From positions 1 to 64,000 of the forward strand of contig JANPCX010000087.1 in NCBI GenBank assembly GCA_031431125.1: a stretch of 64,000 nucleotides of DNA, given 5' to 3'. The position numbers and the translations under genes are program-made. The DNA comes from JANPCX01 sp031431125. GTDB taxonomy: Bacteria; Pseudomonadota; Gammaproteobacteria; Burkholderiales; Burkholderiaceae_C. This document shows, piece after piece, positions 43,532 to 53,348 of the stretch; positions within the stretch are counted from its first letter, which is position 1; the number at the start of each line of letters is the position of its first letter. The notes below the pieces were generated by a model. It did not search any database and was not told the origin of the DNA. It was given only the letters and a program-made list of their open reading frames with translations.

Positions 43532-44805
43532 TGACGGCGAAGGGCGAAGAGAAAGTCTTGGTCGTCAAGGAAGTGGGCAAAGAGTACCGGCTCTATGCCT
43601 CACCGCGCGAACGACTGAAATCACTGTTGACCGGAAAGGCCAACTACCGCAGCCACTGGGCCGTACGTGAAGTCTCTTTTCACTTGAAACGCGGGCAATG
43701 TTTAGGCGTGATCGGCGACAACGGAGCAGGTAAGAGCTCCTTGCTTAAGCTCATCGCAGGAACCATACAGCCCTCCGTTGGAAGCATTGAGAGAGTTGGG
43801 CGCCTGACGGCCATTTTAGAGCTGGGTGCCGGGTTTCACCCCGACTTTACCGGCCGAGACAATCTTTACTTCGCGGGCAACCTGATCGGGCTGAGTCGAG
43901 AAGAGTTGACCAGCTTAGAGACGAGCATTCTTGACTTCTGCGAACTGAACGAAGCCATTGATCGACCTGTCAAAACATACTCGTCGGGCATGACAGTGCG
44001 TCTGGCGTTCGCACTCGTGACTGCGGTGCAACCGGACGTGTTGATCATTGATGAAGCCTTGGCCGTTGGCGATCAGCATTTCCAAAAAAAGTGCGTCGAG
44101 CGCATCATGGCATTTCGCAACAACGGTTGCACCATCCTGTTTTGTTCACACAGCCCGTATCACATCCGCCATCTCTGCGACACGGCGATGTGGATCGATG
44201 GTGGGCGGATTAGAGAGTTTGGCGAAACCGAAGCCGTTCTGGGTGCCTACGACGTCCACACCCGATTGCTCAACGGACCCATTGACGATCCGTCTGCTCA
44301 GATTGACCCCGAAGCCCCCGGCGCATCAAACCAGGACGACATCACCAAAACCCCAGAGGTCGTGCGAAAGCCAGACGGGAAATCGATCCCGGTAGTGGAC
44401 GATGGAACCGCACGCATACTTGCGGTCGAGCTTGCCAATTTAGGCGAGGGTGATCCCCAGTTGCTCATGGGTCGCGATCTGATCGCTACGATCACCGTCC
44501 GTGGACGAGGGCAGGAGCGTCCCAATGTTGGGTTCATGATTGAACAGTCCAAAGGTGTGGGCATCACTTCCTTGGCCACGCACGAGGAAGGCGCAGTTCC
44601 AACTGCCCTGGCCGACGGAAAGTGGCAATCTGTTCTGACCTTTCCGAACCTACCATTGCACAGCGGCGAGTATGTGGTGAGCGCTTTTTTGTTTGATGAA
44701 AGTGGCTTGGTGGTCTACGACCAATGGTTCCAGTTCTTGCACTTCAAAGTGGTGTCTCCAACATTGATGCCGGGCCTGGTTCGTTTGCCACATCATTGGT
44801 CTTAG
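43531..44805 (+). CDS. wzt: ABC transporter ATPase with C-terminal carbohydrate-recognition domain (Wzt-like)
   Basis: A 424-residue protein. The nucleotide-binding domain (about 1-245) has Walker A GDNGAGKSS at 62-70, signature YSSGMTVRLAF and Walker B DVLIIDEAL. A linker rich in Pro, Asp and Ala follows, and residues about 280-424 form a Wzt_C-type beta-sandwich (LMGRDLIATITVRG, NVGFMIEQSKGVGI, LHSGEYVVSAFLFDESGLVVYDQW). In E. coli O8/O9a that domain reads the capped end of the glycan before export. The start ATG overlaps the permease stop; the longer upstream frame is a shadow of the permease. Confidence 0.9.
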   Translation: MTAKGEEKVLVVKEVGKEYRLYASPRERLKSLLTGKANYRSHWAVREVSFHLKRGQCLGVIGDNGAGKSSLLKLIAGTIQPSVGSIERVGRLTAILELGAGFHPDFTGRDNLYFAGNLIGLSREELTSLETSILDFCELNEAIDRPVKTYSSGMTVRLAFALVTAVQPDVLIIDEALAVGDQHFQKKCVERIMAFRNNGCTILFCSHSPYHIRHLCDTAMWIDGGRIREFGETEAVLGAYDVHTRLLNGPIDDPSAQIDPEAPGASNQDDITKTPEVVRKPDGKSIPVVDDGTARILAVELANLGEGDPQLLMGRDLIATITVRGRGQERPNVGFMIEQSKGVGITSLATHEEGAVPTALADGKWQSVLTFPNLPLHSGEYVVSAFLFDESGLVVYDQWFQFLHFKVVSPTLMPGLVRLPHHWS

Positions 44806-44867
44806 GGCATGTTCACAGGGCGGACGCTTGCACTACTTCGTCCATTAGATTTACTTGGTCTCCACGA

Positions 44868-45758
44868 ATGAATCCTCCCAACACTGCTGCGCTATCAGCC
44901 CCAGAACGTTTGTACCAAGCGCAACAACACCTGGCCCGAGGTGAGCGTGACATGGCCACGCCGCTGCTGCAATCCCTTCTCTTGGATTCGCACACGAGGC
45001 TGGAAGCGCATCACTTGATAGAAACCCATGATTTGCCCGGTTCGTTCACCAATATGATGGGATTGAACTGCCACATTTCCCCTGAAGATGACATCTTCAG
45101 ATTCTTTTGCTCCCACCCTTCAAGCCAGAATCCTTTGCGCGACTACTTCGCCGACGGCTGGCGCACCTTGTCCGAGTTGATGGTCTTGCTCGAGTCAATC
45201 GACAAACCGCTGCTCAAGACGAGTAGTTTCTTGGAGTTTGCCAGTGGTCACGGACGTTTCACACGGCATCTTGTGAAGGCGATCGGCGCAGAGCGTGTCA
45301 CGGTCTCGGACGTTGTGCGCGACGCGGTCTCGTTTTCTAGGCGAACCTTTGCCGTCCGTGGTTTTGAGTCATTGCTTGTCCCTGAGCAGGTGGTCTTCCC
45401 GCAAAAGTATGAGGTGGTGTTCGTGCTGTCGCTGTTCAGCCACTTGCCGAAAAGCACCTGGAGCCGGTGGCTGAAGTGTTTGTATGACGGCGTCGCACCG
45501 GGCGGGGTGTTGGTGTTCTCGACGCACGGCATGAAAGCAGCAAAACATGACAACGTCACGCTGGATGAAGACGGGTTTTTCTTCGCCCCGTCGAGCGAAT
45601 CTTCCGCCATCGATGTGGAGCAATACGGCACCACTTTCACCTCAGAAGACTTCGTCATGTCTCAGATTGAACAGACGCTGGGAACCAACCTGCTTCAACA
45701 CAAGGCCTTGCTGCAGTTTTGGAATCACCAAGATGCCTACGTCCTGCGCCGCCCTTGA
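44868..45758 (+). CDS. SAM-dependent methyltransferase, class I, with N-terminal extension
   Basis: A 296-residue protein. Residues 1-100 have no recognised domain. From about 118 it is a class I methyltransferase: motif I FLEFASGHGRF (residues 121-131), VTVSDVV as the acidic loop and LYDGVAPGGVLVFSTHG as motif III. It follows the Wzt-like gene by 62 bases. The context suggests methylation of the exported glycan, perhaps a terminal cap; the substrate is not visible from sequence. Confidence 0.78.
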   Translation: MNPPNTAALSAPERLYQAQQHLARGERDMATPLLQSLLLDSHTRLEAHHLIETHDLPGSFTNMMGLNCHISPEDDIFRFFCSHPSSQNPLRDYFADGWRTLSELMVLLESIDKPLLKTSSFLEFASGHGRFTRHLVKAIGAERVTVSDVVRDAVSFSRRTFAVRGFESLLVPEQVVFPQKYEVVFVLSLFSHLPKSTWSRWLKCLYDGVAPGGVLVFSTHGMKAAKHDNVTLDEDGFFFAPSSESSAIDVEQYGTTFTSEDFVMSQIEQTLGTNLLQHKALLQFWNHQDAYVLRRP

Positions 45759-45794
45759 AGGCGGTGCACCAAACCCGCCTTGAGGGATAAGTAC

Positions 45795-46652
45795 ATGACA
45801 TTCCTGGACCGACTTTCGGATCGTCTGTATGGCCCACCGAATTGGAACGCCGACCTCATTTCCGATGAATGGTTTCGCGCTCACTTCCACTACGCCACCG
45901 ATTTGGTGAACCAGTGGTTGGGCAGCGTTCTCGATTTGCGCACTGCCAAGTTGCTGAGTTTTGGCTGCGGAGATGGCATCACCGATTTGGGTTTGGTGCT
46001 GCGGTACGGTGCGACCGATATCTACGGTATCGATATTCGTCGAGAGTATGCCAAGCTCAAACGCATCTCCAAAGAGCAGTTGGGTTTGCGTCGTGTGCCC
46101 AGCAGCTTGCGCTTTGACACCATCAAACCTGGCACTCCATTGAGTGGTCGCATGCAGGTCAACGGTATTTTCAGCTGGTCCACGTTCGAGCATATTCAGA
46201 AAGACCAGCTGGAGCCGATTGCCCGCGACCTCTTCAGCACCTTGTTGCCCGGGGGTTTTTTCTTTCTACAAATTGAACCCTTGTTCTATTCGCCCTATGG
46301 CTCGCATTTGCGCCGCTATGACGATGTGCCCTGGCACCATTTGTTGGCGACTGATGAAGAACTGTGGCGCGTGGTGCAGGCCCACCAAGGTGAGATCGAT
46401 GGCGCGGAACGCGACTTTGGTTTCGACGACTTCGGTGTGGAAGGCTACAAACATTTTGTGTTCAACGAGTACCGGACCCTCAACCGCCTTACCGCCGATC
46501 ACCTCGTGGACCTGATGACGAGCGTGGGTTTTACAGTGGCAAAACAAGAACGCCGCCGTGTAGAGATGACCGTTCCAGAGGCGCTGCAAGATCGTTACTC
46601 CAATGACGATTTGCTCACCAACGAGATCATCTTGCTGCTCGCCAAACCTTGA
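45795..46652 (+). CDS. SAM-dependent methyltransferase, class I, second of the pair
   Basis: A 285-residue protein with motif I LLSFGCGDGITDLG (residues 53-66), the acidic residue in IYGIDIRREY and a motif III region LLPGGFFFLQIEPL. It is unrelated in detail to the methyltransferase before it. GAGGGA lies upstream of the ATG at 45795. It lies 36 bases behind its neighbour and is probably part of the wzm-wzt transcription unit. Confidence 0.78.
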   Translation: MTFLDRLSDRLYGPPNWNADLISDEWFRAHFHYATDLVNQWLGSVLDLRTAKLLSFGCGDGITDLGLVLRYGATDIYGIDIRREYAKLKRISKEQLGLRRVPSSLRFDTIKPGTPLSGRMQVNGIFSWSTFEHIQKDQLEPIARDLFSTLLPGGFFFLQIEPLFYSPYGSHLRRYDDVPWHHLLATDEELWRVVQAHQGEIDGAERDFGFDDFGVEGYKHFVFNEYRTLNRLTADHLVDLMTSVGFTVAKQERRRVEMTVPEALQDRYSNDDLLTNEIILLLAKP

Positions 46653-46684
46653 AGTTGGTACACAACCTGCAAGTACCGCGGGAA

Positions 46685-46712
46685 TGAAAAAAGGGCCGCT
46701 TTCGCGGCCCTT
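46685..46712 (-). terminator. Terminator of groEL (possibly bidirectional)
   Basis: A 9-bp stem AAGGGCCGC (46691-46699) / GCGGCCCTT (46704-46712) with a 4-base loop; on the minus strand it is followed by a U run (46685-46692). It sits between convergent groEL and the methyltransferase gene. Confidence 0.88.
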
Positions 46713-46738
46713 CGTCTTTGCAAGCGGGAGGTCCCGAC

Positions 46739-48382
<1,644 letters not shown>

Positions 48383-48439
48383 GTTTAATTCTCCGGATTC
48401 AGTGGAATTTCGGTGGGTGTAGGTACGACCGACTTCTGT

Positions 48440-48514
48440 CTTCGGCCGGGCCTTTGGCCCTTAACTTGGCTTTGCCAAGTTAGCCTGCGACGAAAGCAAA
48501 TCGCTTTGCGATTT
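48440..48514 (-). repeat. Three hairpins with TTT/AAA loops between groES and groEL
   Basis: In the 130-base spacer three perfect hairpins lie in a row, each with a three-base loop: GGGCC-TTT-GGCCC (48448-48460), TAACTTGGC-TTT-GCCAAGTTA (48462-48482) and AAATCGC-TTT-GCGATTT (48498-48514), the last touching the groES stop codon. None is followed by a U run on the minus strand, so they are more likely to stabilise or process the mRNA than to end transcription. Confidence 0.8.
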
Positions 48515-48803
48515 ACTTTTCAACAACAGCGAAGAGGTCTTCTTCGCGCATGACCAGCAACTCGTCGCCATCAACCTTGACGGTCTGGCCGCTGTACTTG
48601 CCGAACAAAACGCGGTCACCCACCTTGATGTTCAAGGCAATAAAGTCGCCCTTGTCGCTGCGCTTGCCTGGGCCGACGGCCAAGACTTCACCTTGATCGG
48701 GCTTCTCGGCGGCGTTGTCAGGAATGACGATGCCCGAGGCGGTTTTGGTTTCTTGTTCCAAGCGCTTGACAATGACGCGGTCGTGCAGAGGACGAAGTTT
48801 CAT
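48513..48803 (-). CDS. groES: Co-chaperonin GroES
   Basis: A 96-residue protein beginning MKLRPLHDRVIVKRLEQE, with the mobile loop ETKTASGIVIPDNA and the C-terminal block DRVLFGKYSGQTVKVDGDEL. The ATG at 48803 with AGGAGAT upstream is the usual GroES start; the longer frame is disregarded. It caps the GroEL ring. Confidence 0.98.
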   Translation of the reverse strand: MKLRPLHDRVIVKRLEQETKTASGIVIPDNAAEKPDQGEVLAVGPGKRSDKGDFIALNIKVGDRVLFGKYSGQTVKVDGDELLVMREEDLFAVVEK

Positions 48804-48905
48804 AGCATCTCCTTGATGACTGATAAAGAATCTTAAGGCTCGGACGCAAAGTGTGCGCCCATTCACTTCAACTGGCCGCCACCCGTTTTGGTGGGTAAGC
48901 CGTTG

Positions 48906-48932
48906 TTAGCACTCGAACAAGCCGAGTGCTAG
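48906..48932. promoter_or_regulatory. CIRCE element (HrcA operator) of groESL
   Basis: TTAGCACTC-N9-GAGTGCTAG matches the CIRCE consensus with one deviation at the last base. It lies about 100 bases upstream of the groES ATG and downstream of the promoter, where HrcA represses chaperonin transcription. Confidence 0.95.
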
Positions 48933-48939
48933 TAAATTC

Positions 48940-48967
48940 ATTATAGGGACGGATGGCGGGGATTCAA
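48940..48967 (-). promoter_or_regulatory. Promoter of groESL
   Basis: On the minus strand a -35 TTGAAT and a perfect -10 TATAAT are separated by 16 bases, directly upstream of CIRCE. The -35 is part of CTTGAA, the heat-shock sigma-32 -35 sequence, so both sigma-70 and sigma-32 may act here. Confidence 0.75.
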
Positions 48968-49077
48968 GGGGACAAGCTCCGCCCGACGAACGTTCAGTGT
49001 GCGCTTGCGCCGCTCAGCCGCCCTGACAATCGTGGTTGCGGGTAGTACGGAAGTTTTCTGAAATAGAAAGCACAACA

Positions 49078-49638
49078 ATGACTGAGATTTTTGTGAGTAC
49101 CGATGTCGAGACCGATGGCCCGATCCCGGGGCCTCACTCGATGCTCAGCATCGGTTCTGCCGCCTACACCGCTGACAAAACGCTGATTTCTACGTTCTCA
49201 GCCAACCTGGAACTCCTGGAGGGTGCACGCGCGCACCCGAAAACTGCAGATTGGTGGGCAACCCAACCAGAAGCCTGGGCGGCTTGCCGATCGAATCTGG
49301 AACATCCCGACGCGGTGATGCGCCGGTATGTCGACTGGATCAAGACCTTGCCCGGGAAACCCGTGTTCGTTGCTTACCCGGCGGGTTTCGACTTTTTGTT
49401 TGTGTACTGGTACCTGATTCGCTTCACCGGGGAGAGTCCGTTCAGTCACTCCGCACTGGACATGAAGACATACGCCATGGCCGTGCTGAAAACAGGTTAC
49501 CGCGACAGTACCAAGCGCAACATGCCAGCCCAATGGTTCGATAAGCACCCCCACAGCCACATCGCCCTCGAAGATGCCATTGAGCAAGGGGCACTCTTTT
49601 GCAACATGCTGCGTGACAACCTTGGGCGCACCGCCTGA
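49078..49638 (+). CDS. DEDD-family 3'-5' exonuclease-like protein
   Basis: A 186-residue RNase H-fold protein. STDVETDG gives the first DxE (Asp9, Glu11), and HIALEDA near the C-terminus gives the HxxxxD pair (His161, Asp166) of DEDDh exonucleases. The region FVAYPAGFDFLFVYWYLIRF probably carries the middle Asp. It resembles uncharacterised exonuclease-like proteins rather than DnaQ or Orn. It lies 24 bases before an HD-domain gene, with which it may form an operon. Confidence 0.75.
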   Translation: MTEIFVSTDVETDGPIPGPHSMLSIGSAAYTADKTLISTFSANLELLEGARAHPKTADWWATQPEAWAACRSNLEHPDAVMRRYVDWIKTLPGKPVFVAYPAGFDFLFVYWYLIRFTGESPFSHSALDMKTYAMAVLKTGYRDSTKRNMPAQWFDKHPHSHIALEDAIEQGALFCNMLRDNLGRTA

Positions 49639-49662
49639 CACGTCAGAAAGTTTGACCTCATC

Positions 49663-50199
49663 ATGTTGTCCACAACTGAACAAGCCCGCAAGTTCGCCGT
49701 CGCAGCACACGGCGAACAGAAATATGGCGAGCATCCCTATGCCCATCATTTGGATGCGGTTGCTGCGATCGCTGAGCCATACGGTGAAGAAGCCACAGTC
49801 GTGGCCTACCTTCACGACACGGTGGAAGACACAGGCGCGACCCTGACAGAAATAGAAAGTCGGTTCGGGCAAAGCGTCGCAACTTGCGTCGCCCTGCTCA
49901 CAGACGAGCCTGGGATAAATCGCAAGGAGCGCAAGGCGAAGACTTACGCCAAGTTGGCTCAGGTGACTGGTCAAAGTCAGCTCGCGCTGGTGGTGAAAGC
50001 TGCCGACAGACTCGCCAACGTTCGCGCTTGCGTCCAGAATCAAAAGGCCAACCTTTGGGAGCTCTACCGCAGCGAACATGCGACGTTCAAACACGCAGCG
50101 TGTCGACCGGCTCTGTGCGACCCATTGTGGGTCGAGCTCGACGCCTTACTGGAAAATTTCCCCGGCAAAGAAGCGACTGTTGGGTCGGCTGATCAGTAA
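49663..50199 (+). CDS. HD-domain phosphohydrolase (RelA/SpoT-like hydrolase fold)
   Basis: A 178-residue protein with the HD signature of (p)ppGpp hydrolases: HPYAHHLDAV (His24-Val33), VVAYLHDTVEDTG (His51-Asp52, Glu55-Asp56) and KAADRLANVRA near residue 110. It is like the small stand-alone hydrolases (MESH1-type), without a synthetase domain. It may hydrolyse (p)ppGpp or a related nucleotide; the actual substrate is not proven by sequence. Confidence 0.8.
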   Translation: MLSTTEQARKFAVAAHGEQKYGEHPYAHHLDAVAAIAEPYGEEATVVAYLHDTVEDTGATLTEIESRFGQSVATCVALLTDEPGINRKERKAKTYAKLAQVTGQSQLALVVKAADRLANVRACVQNQKANLWELYRSEHATFKHAACRPALCDPLWVELDALLENFPGKEATVGSADQ

Positions 50200-50243
50200 A
50201 GAGATCGAAAGGTCACGCGCCCCTTCGTTGGGCTGACGCCGCG

Positions 50244-50561
50244 CTACCAGCGCGATACGCTGCGCGCCCAGGCCACGTGTTTTGAGCTGTCGTCCATAGA
50301 CTGATCGCGCAGCGCGTGGTGTTTGGTGGTTCGGCCTGCAACGCGTTCGCGCCAGATTTGGAATGAGGAGCGTTTCAGTTCGCGCGGCATCAAATTCAAC
50401 ACGGCAGTTTGATTCAGTTCGAACTGAGTTTGAATCGCTTCAAAGCTGGTTCGATCCTCCCGGGCCATTTCAATGACACGCGACATGTCGGCGACGCTGA
50501 GGGCAGGTGGCCCAATATTTTTTAAAATGGTTTGATTCGGGGAGCAGGTTTTAGACCACAA
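50244..50561 (-). CDS. TIGR03643/DUF2805 family protein
   Basis: A protein of about 100 residues with the family core LSVADMSRVIEMAREDRTSFEAI, RELKRSSFQIWRERVAGRTTKH. It belongs to a family of small proteins of unknown function with a helix-turn-helix-like helical core. The start is uncertain: the frame opens at TTG codons (50561 is the first), with no ATG before the domain. The tail after GRTTKH is not conserved in my memory of the family. Confidence 0.7.
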   Translation of the reverse strand: MWSKTCSPNQTILKNIGPPALSVADMSRVIEMAREDRTSFEAIQTQFELNQTAVLNLMPRELKRSSFQIWRERVAGRTTKHHALRDQSMDDSSKHVAWARSVSRW

Positions 50562-50636
50562 CGCGACCCGATACTAGGCCGAGCGTCGGCAGGCCGAATC
50601 AGTCGATCCGCTCACCCAACCCGGCGGCGCGACCAG

Positions 50637-50802
50637 CCTAGTGTTGCGACTCAGAAATAACGGAACAAATTAAAGTAGTGGAGTCGGCCCAGTGGCAAGG
50701 CGCAAACCACAGCGATACCGAGGTATCGCGCGGATTTGCAACGCCGCCAGTGGGTCGAGTACACGCTTTCATGTTTCGTTATTTCTGAGCCGCGACACTA
50801 GG
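50637..50802. repeat. 165-bp inverted-repeat (MITE-like) element
   Basis: The left arm CCTAGTGTTGCGACTCAGAA... (50637-50666) and the right arm 50772-50802 are inverted copies of about 30 bp with only a few mismatches. The interior has smaller palindromes such as GATACCGAGGTATC. It has no coding capacity. The right arm runs into the 3' end of the PEP-CTERM gene and supplies its last codons and stop. The layout is that of a miniature mobile element. Confidence 0.7.
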
Positions 50803-51401
50803 GCCAACAAACCGAGGCCCATGATGGCCAAGATGCCGGGTTCAGAGACGACACGAACATTGTCCAGCGAGCCGCCCAGCGAGTCTTGCGTTCCGACCGA
50901 GCGGAAGCTCAGCACGTCGCTGCCGGTGCCGTAAACGCCGAAGGTGTAGCCGGACCATACATGGTTGCTCTGGCCAATGCCGCTGGCGGTGATGGGGGTG
51001 AGGTTGACCAGCACGTTGTTCCAGAGCACTTCAATGCCATTGGATGCTGCAGCCACACCGGCGCGGCCGGAGTAGTCAAATGACAGGGCGTAGTAGCTGC
51101 CTGCGGCGGTGAGCAAGGTCTGCGCCATGGTGGAGTTGCCGGTGGAGTCGAGTTCCACATAGTTGAATCCGTTGGAAGCCGTGCCGGCGATGTTGTTGCG
51201 TACCTCAATGCCAGGGCCAGCGGTGGTGGTCCAGCCATCAATCGCGCTGTAAATCGACCAGGTGCCGTTGGCCTGTGTTTGCACACCAGGCGCGGGGCTC
51301 ACATCTTCAAAGCTGCCGTTGAGCACCAAGTTGGCGCTGGCAGTGGTGTGCAGACCCAAAGCGGCCAAAAGAAGGGCTGCAGTGGTGATTGTTTTTTTCA
51401 T
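50769..51401 (-). CDS. PEP-CTERM sorting-domain protein
   Basis: A 210-residue exported protein: signal peptide to about residue 23 (LHTTASA), a beta-rich domain beginning NLVLNGSFEDVSP as in many PEP-CTERM proteins, and a C-terminal SEPGILAIMGLGLLALVSRLR, that is, the PEP motif variant, a membrane helix and basic residues. Such proteins are processed by an exosortase and are often linked to exopolysaccharide. The last residues RLRNNET are encoded by the inverted-repeat element. No exosortase gene is in the window. Confidence 0.85.
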   Translation of the reverse strand: MKKTITTAALLLAALGLHTTASANLVLNGSFEDVSPAPGVQTQANGTWSIYSAIDGWTTTAGPGIEVRNNIAGTASNGFNYVELDSTGNSTMAQTLLTAAGSYYALSFDYSGRAGVAAASNGIEVLWNNVLVNLTPITASGIGQSNHVWSGYTFGVYGTGSDVLSFRSVGTQDSLGGSLDNVRVVSEPGILAIMGLGLLALVSRLRNNET

Positions 51402-51511
51402 GACGGGAACTCGCTCGTTAAAAGGATGAACGAGATTGTTCCGCAGCCCACTCAGTTGGTGGTTGCTCGCAATGGCCGTCTTCTGGCCTGGCGCGTGATT
51501 TCCTGACCAGT

Positions 51512-52249
51512 TCAGTCCGGAATAAAACGATCCACCGCATCGGTGATGAGCCCAACCAAGCCCAGCGTTTTCAGTCGTTTGGCGGCGTCGGCGTCATTCA
51601 CCGTGTAGGCCAGGGCGCGCAGATTGGTGGCTGCCAGTTCGCTCATCATGGCGTCGTCAAACAAGCTGTGGCGTGCCACCACCGCCACACATTGCAGGTC
51701 GAGTGCGGTTTGCAACCAACCGGGCTCCAGCTTGTCCAGCAACAACGCGCGGGGCAGCTCGGGGGCATGTGCTTGGGCAGCGGCCAGTGCGGGCACCTGA
51801 AAAGAGCTGAGCAAGGGTGCACTTTGGCCTGACCAGAGCCGGGCAGCGGCCAAGGCCACTTCTTTGCCGGTGTGGGTTTCATCACCGGGCGTGGGTTTGA
51901 TTTCAATGTTCAACTGGTAACCACCGCTGATACAAAAGCGCGCGATGGTCTCCAGGCTAGGCAGAGGCTCGCCCGCGTAGCTCGGGCTGTGCCAGCTTCC
52001 GGCATCTAGCGCACAGAGTTCATCCCAAGTGCGTTCGCTGGCGATGCCGTGTTGGCCAGTGGTGCGCTGCAAATCAGCGTCGTGCAGTAAGAAGGGCACA
52101 CCGTCGCGGCTGAGTTTCACATCACATTCAAAAGCGCGGTAGCCGTAGGACGCGCCCAGTTTGAAGGCCGCCAAGGTGTTTTCCGGGGCGAGTTTGCCGG
52201 CACCGCGGTGGGCGATCCAAAAGGGGTAAGGCCAGGGGTTCATGTTCAT
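51512..52249 (-). CDS. ugpQ: Glycerophosphodiester phosphodiesterase UgpQ
   Basis: A 245-residue cytoplasmic GDPD with the catalytic pattern IAHRGAGKLAPENTLAAF, the metal site FECDVKLSRDGVPFLLHD and NIEIKP. It hydrolyses glycerophosphodiesters to glycerol 3-phosphate and an alcohol. The start is the ATG at 52249; the upstream frame overlaps ugpC. It is the last gene of ugpB-A-E-C-Q, only 7 bases after ugpC. Confidence 0.92.
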   Translation of the reverse strand: MNMNPWPYPFWIAHRGAGKLAPENTLAAFKLGASYGYRAFECDVKLSRDGVPFLLHDADLQRTTGQHGIASERTWDELCALDAGSWHSPSYAGEPLPSLETIARFCISGGYQLNIEIKPTPGDETHTGKEVALAAARLWSGQSAPLLSSFQVPALAAAQAHAPELPRALLLDKLEPGWLQTALDLQCVAVVARHSLFDDAMMSELAATNLRALAYTVNDADAAKRLKTLGLVGLITDAVDRFIPD

Positions 52250-52256
52250 TTCAAAC

Positions 52257-53327
52257 TCAGACGCGCAATTGGGTGCTGGGATCAAACCAGTGCAGTTGCT
52301 CGGCGGGCGCGACCACATGGCGCAGGTCACCCGCTTTCGGCGGCACGGCGGTGCCGTCGATGCGCAGGGTGAAGGTTTGGCCTTGCAGGCGACCGTGCAC
52401 CAGGCGCTCGGCGCCGAGCATTTCGACGTCGTCCACCTGCAACGCCCAGCCCGTGGTGTCGCCTGGCGGCTGCAGCAGCGCATGCTCGGGGCGCAGGCCC
52501 AAGATCAGTTCACCACTGCGTGGTGCGGCTGTTGGCAAGGTGATGCTCGCGTCACCCAAACGCAGCTGGTGGCCGTCGGCCTGGCCGCGCAGCAAGTTCA
52601 TCGGGGGAGAACCAATGAAACCGGCCACAAAGGTGGAGGCCGGGCGCTGGTAAACCTCGTCGGGTGTGCCAATTTGTTCCATGCGGCCGCTGTTCATCAC
52701 GATCATGCGCTGGGCCAAGGTCATGGCCTCGACTTGGTCGTGGGTGACAAAAAGCGAGGTCACGCCGAGTTCGGCATGCAGCTTGCGAATTTCCAGCCGG
52801 GTCTGGGCGCGCAGTTTGGCGTCCAGGTTGGAGAGCGGTTCGTCAAACAAAAACACCTGGGGCTGGCGCACGATGGCGCGGCCCATGGCCACACGTTGGC
52901 GCTGGCCGCCGGAGAGCTCACGCGGCTTGCGGGCGAGGTATGGGGCCAGCTCCAAGATCTTGGCGGCTTTGTCCACGCGCTGTTTGATCTCGGCCAGCGG
53001 CACCTTGGCAATCTTCAGGCCATAGGCCATGTTGTCGAACACCGTCATGTGGGGGTAGAGGGCGTAGTTCTGGAACACCATGGCGATGTCGCGGTCGCTG
53101 GGTTCGATGTCGTTGACCACACGCGGCCCGATGGCAATTTCACCGCCCGAGATTTCTTCGAGCCCGGCCACCATGCGCAAGAGGGTGGATTTGCCGCAGC
53201 CGCTGGGGCCGACGATGACGATGAATTCACCGTTGGCAATTTCTGCGCTCACACCATGAATCACGGCATTGGCCTTGGGGCCCACGCCATAGCGTTTCAC
53301 CACGTTTCGAAGAGAGATGCTGGCCAT
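52257..53327 (-). CDS. ugpC: Glycerol-3-phosphate ABC transporter ATPase UgpC
   Basis: A 356-residue ATPase with Walker A GPSGCGKST, signature LSGGQRQRVAMGRAIVR and Walker B FLFDEPLSNLDAKLR, followed by a TOBE/MalK-type C-terminal domain. It energises uptake of sn-glycerol 3-phosphate and glycerophosphodiesters. The length and order match the ugp operon. Confidence 0.95.
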   Translation of the reverse strand: MASISLRNVVKRYGVGPKANAVIHGVSAEIANGEFIVIVGPSGCGKSTLLRMVAGLEEISGGEIAIGPRVVNDIEPSDRDIAMVFQNYALYPHMTVFDNMAYGLKIAKVPLAEIKQRVDKAAKILELAPYLARKPRELSGGQRQRVAMGRAIVRQPQVFLFDEPLSNLDAKLRAQTRLEIRKLHAELGVTSLFVTHDQVEAMTLAQRMIVMNSGRMEQIGTPDEVYQRPASTFVAGFIGSPPMNLLRGQADGHQLRLGDASITLPTAAPRSGELILGLRPEHALLQPPGDTTGWALQVDDVEMLGAERLVHGRLQGQTFTLRIDGTAVPPKAGDLRHVVAPAEQLHWFDPSTQLRV

Positions 53328-53348
53328 GCGTTCTGCCTTGTTCCTGCC

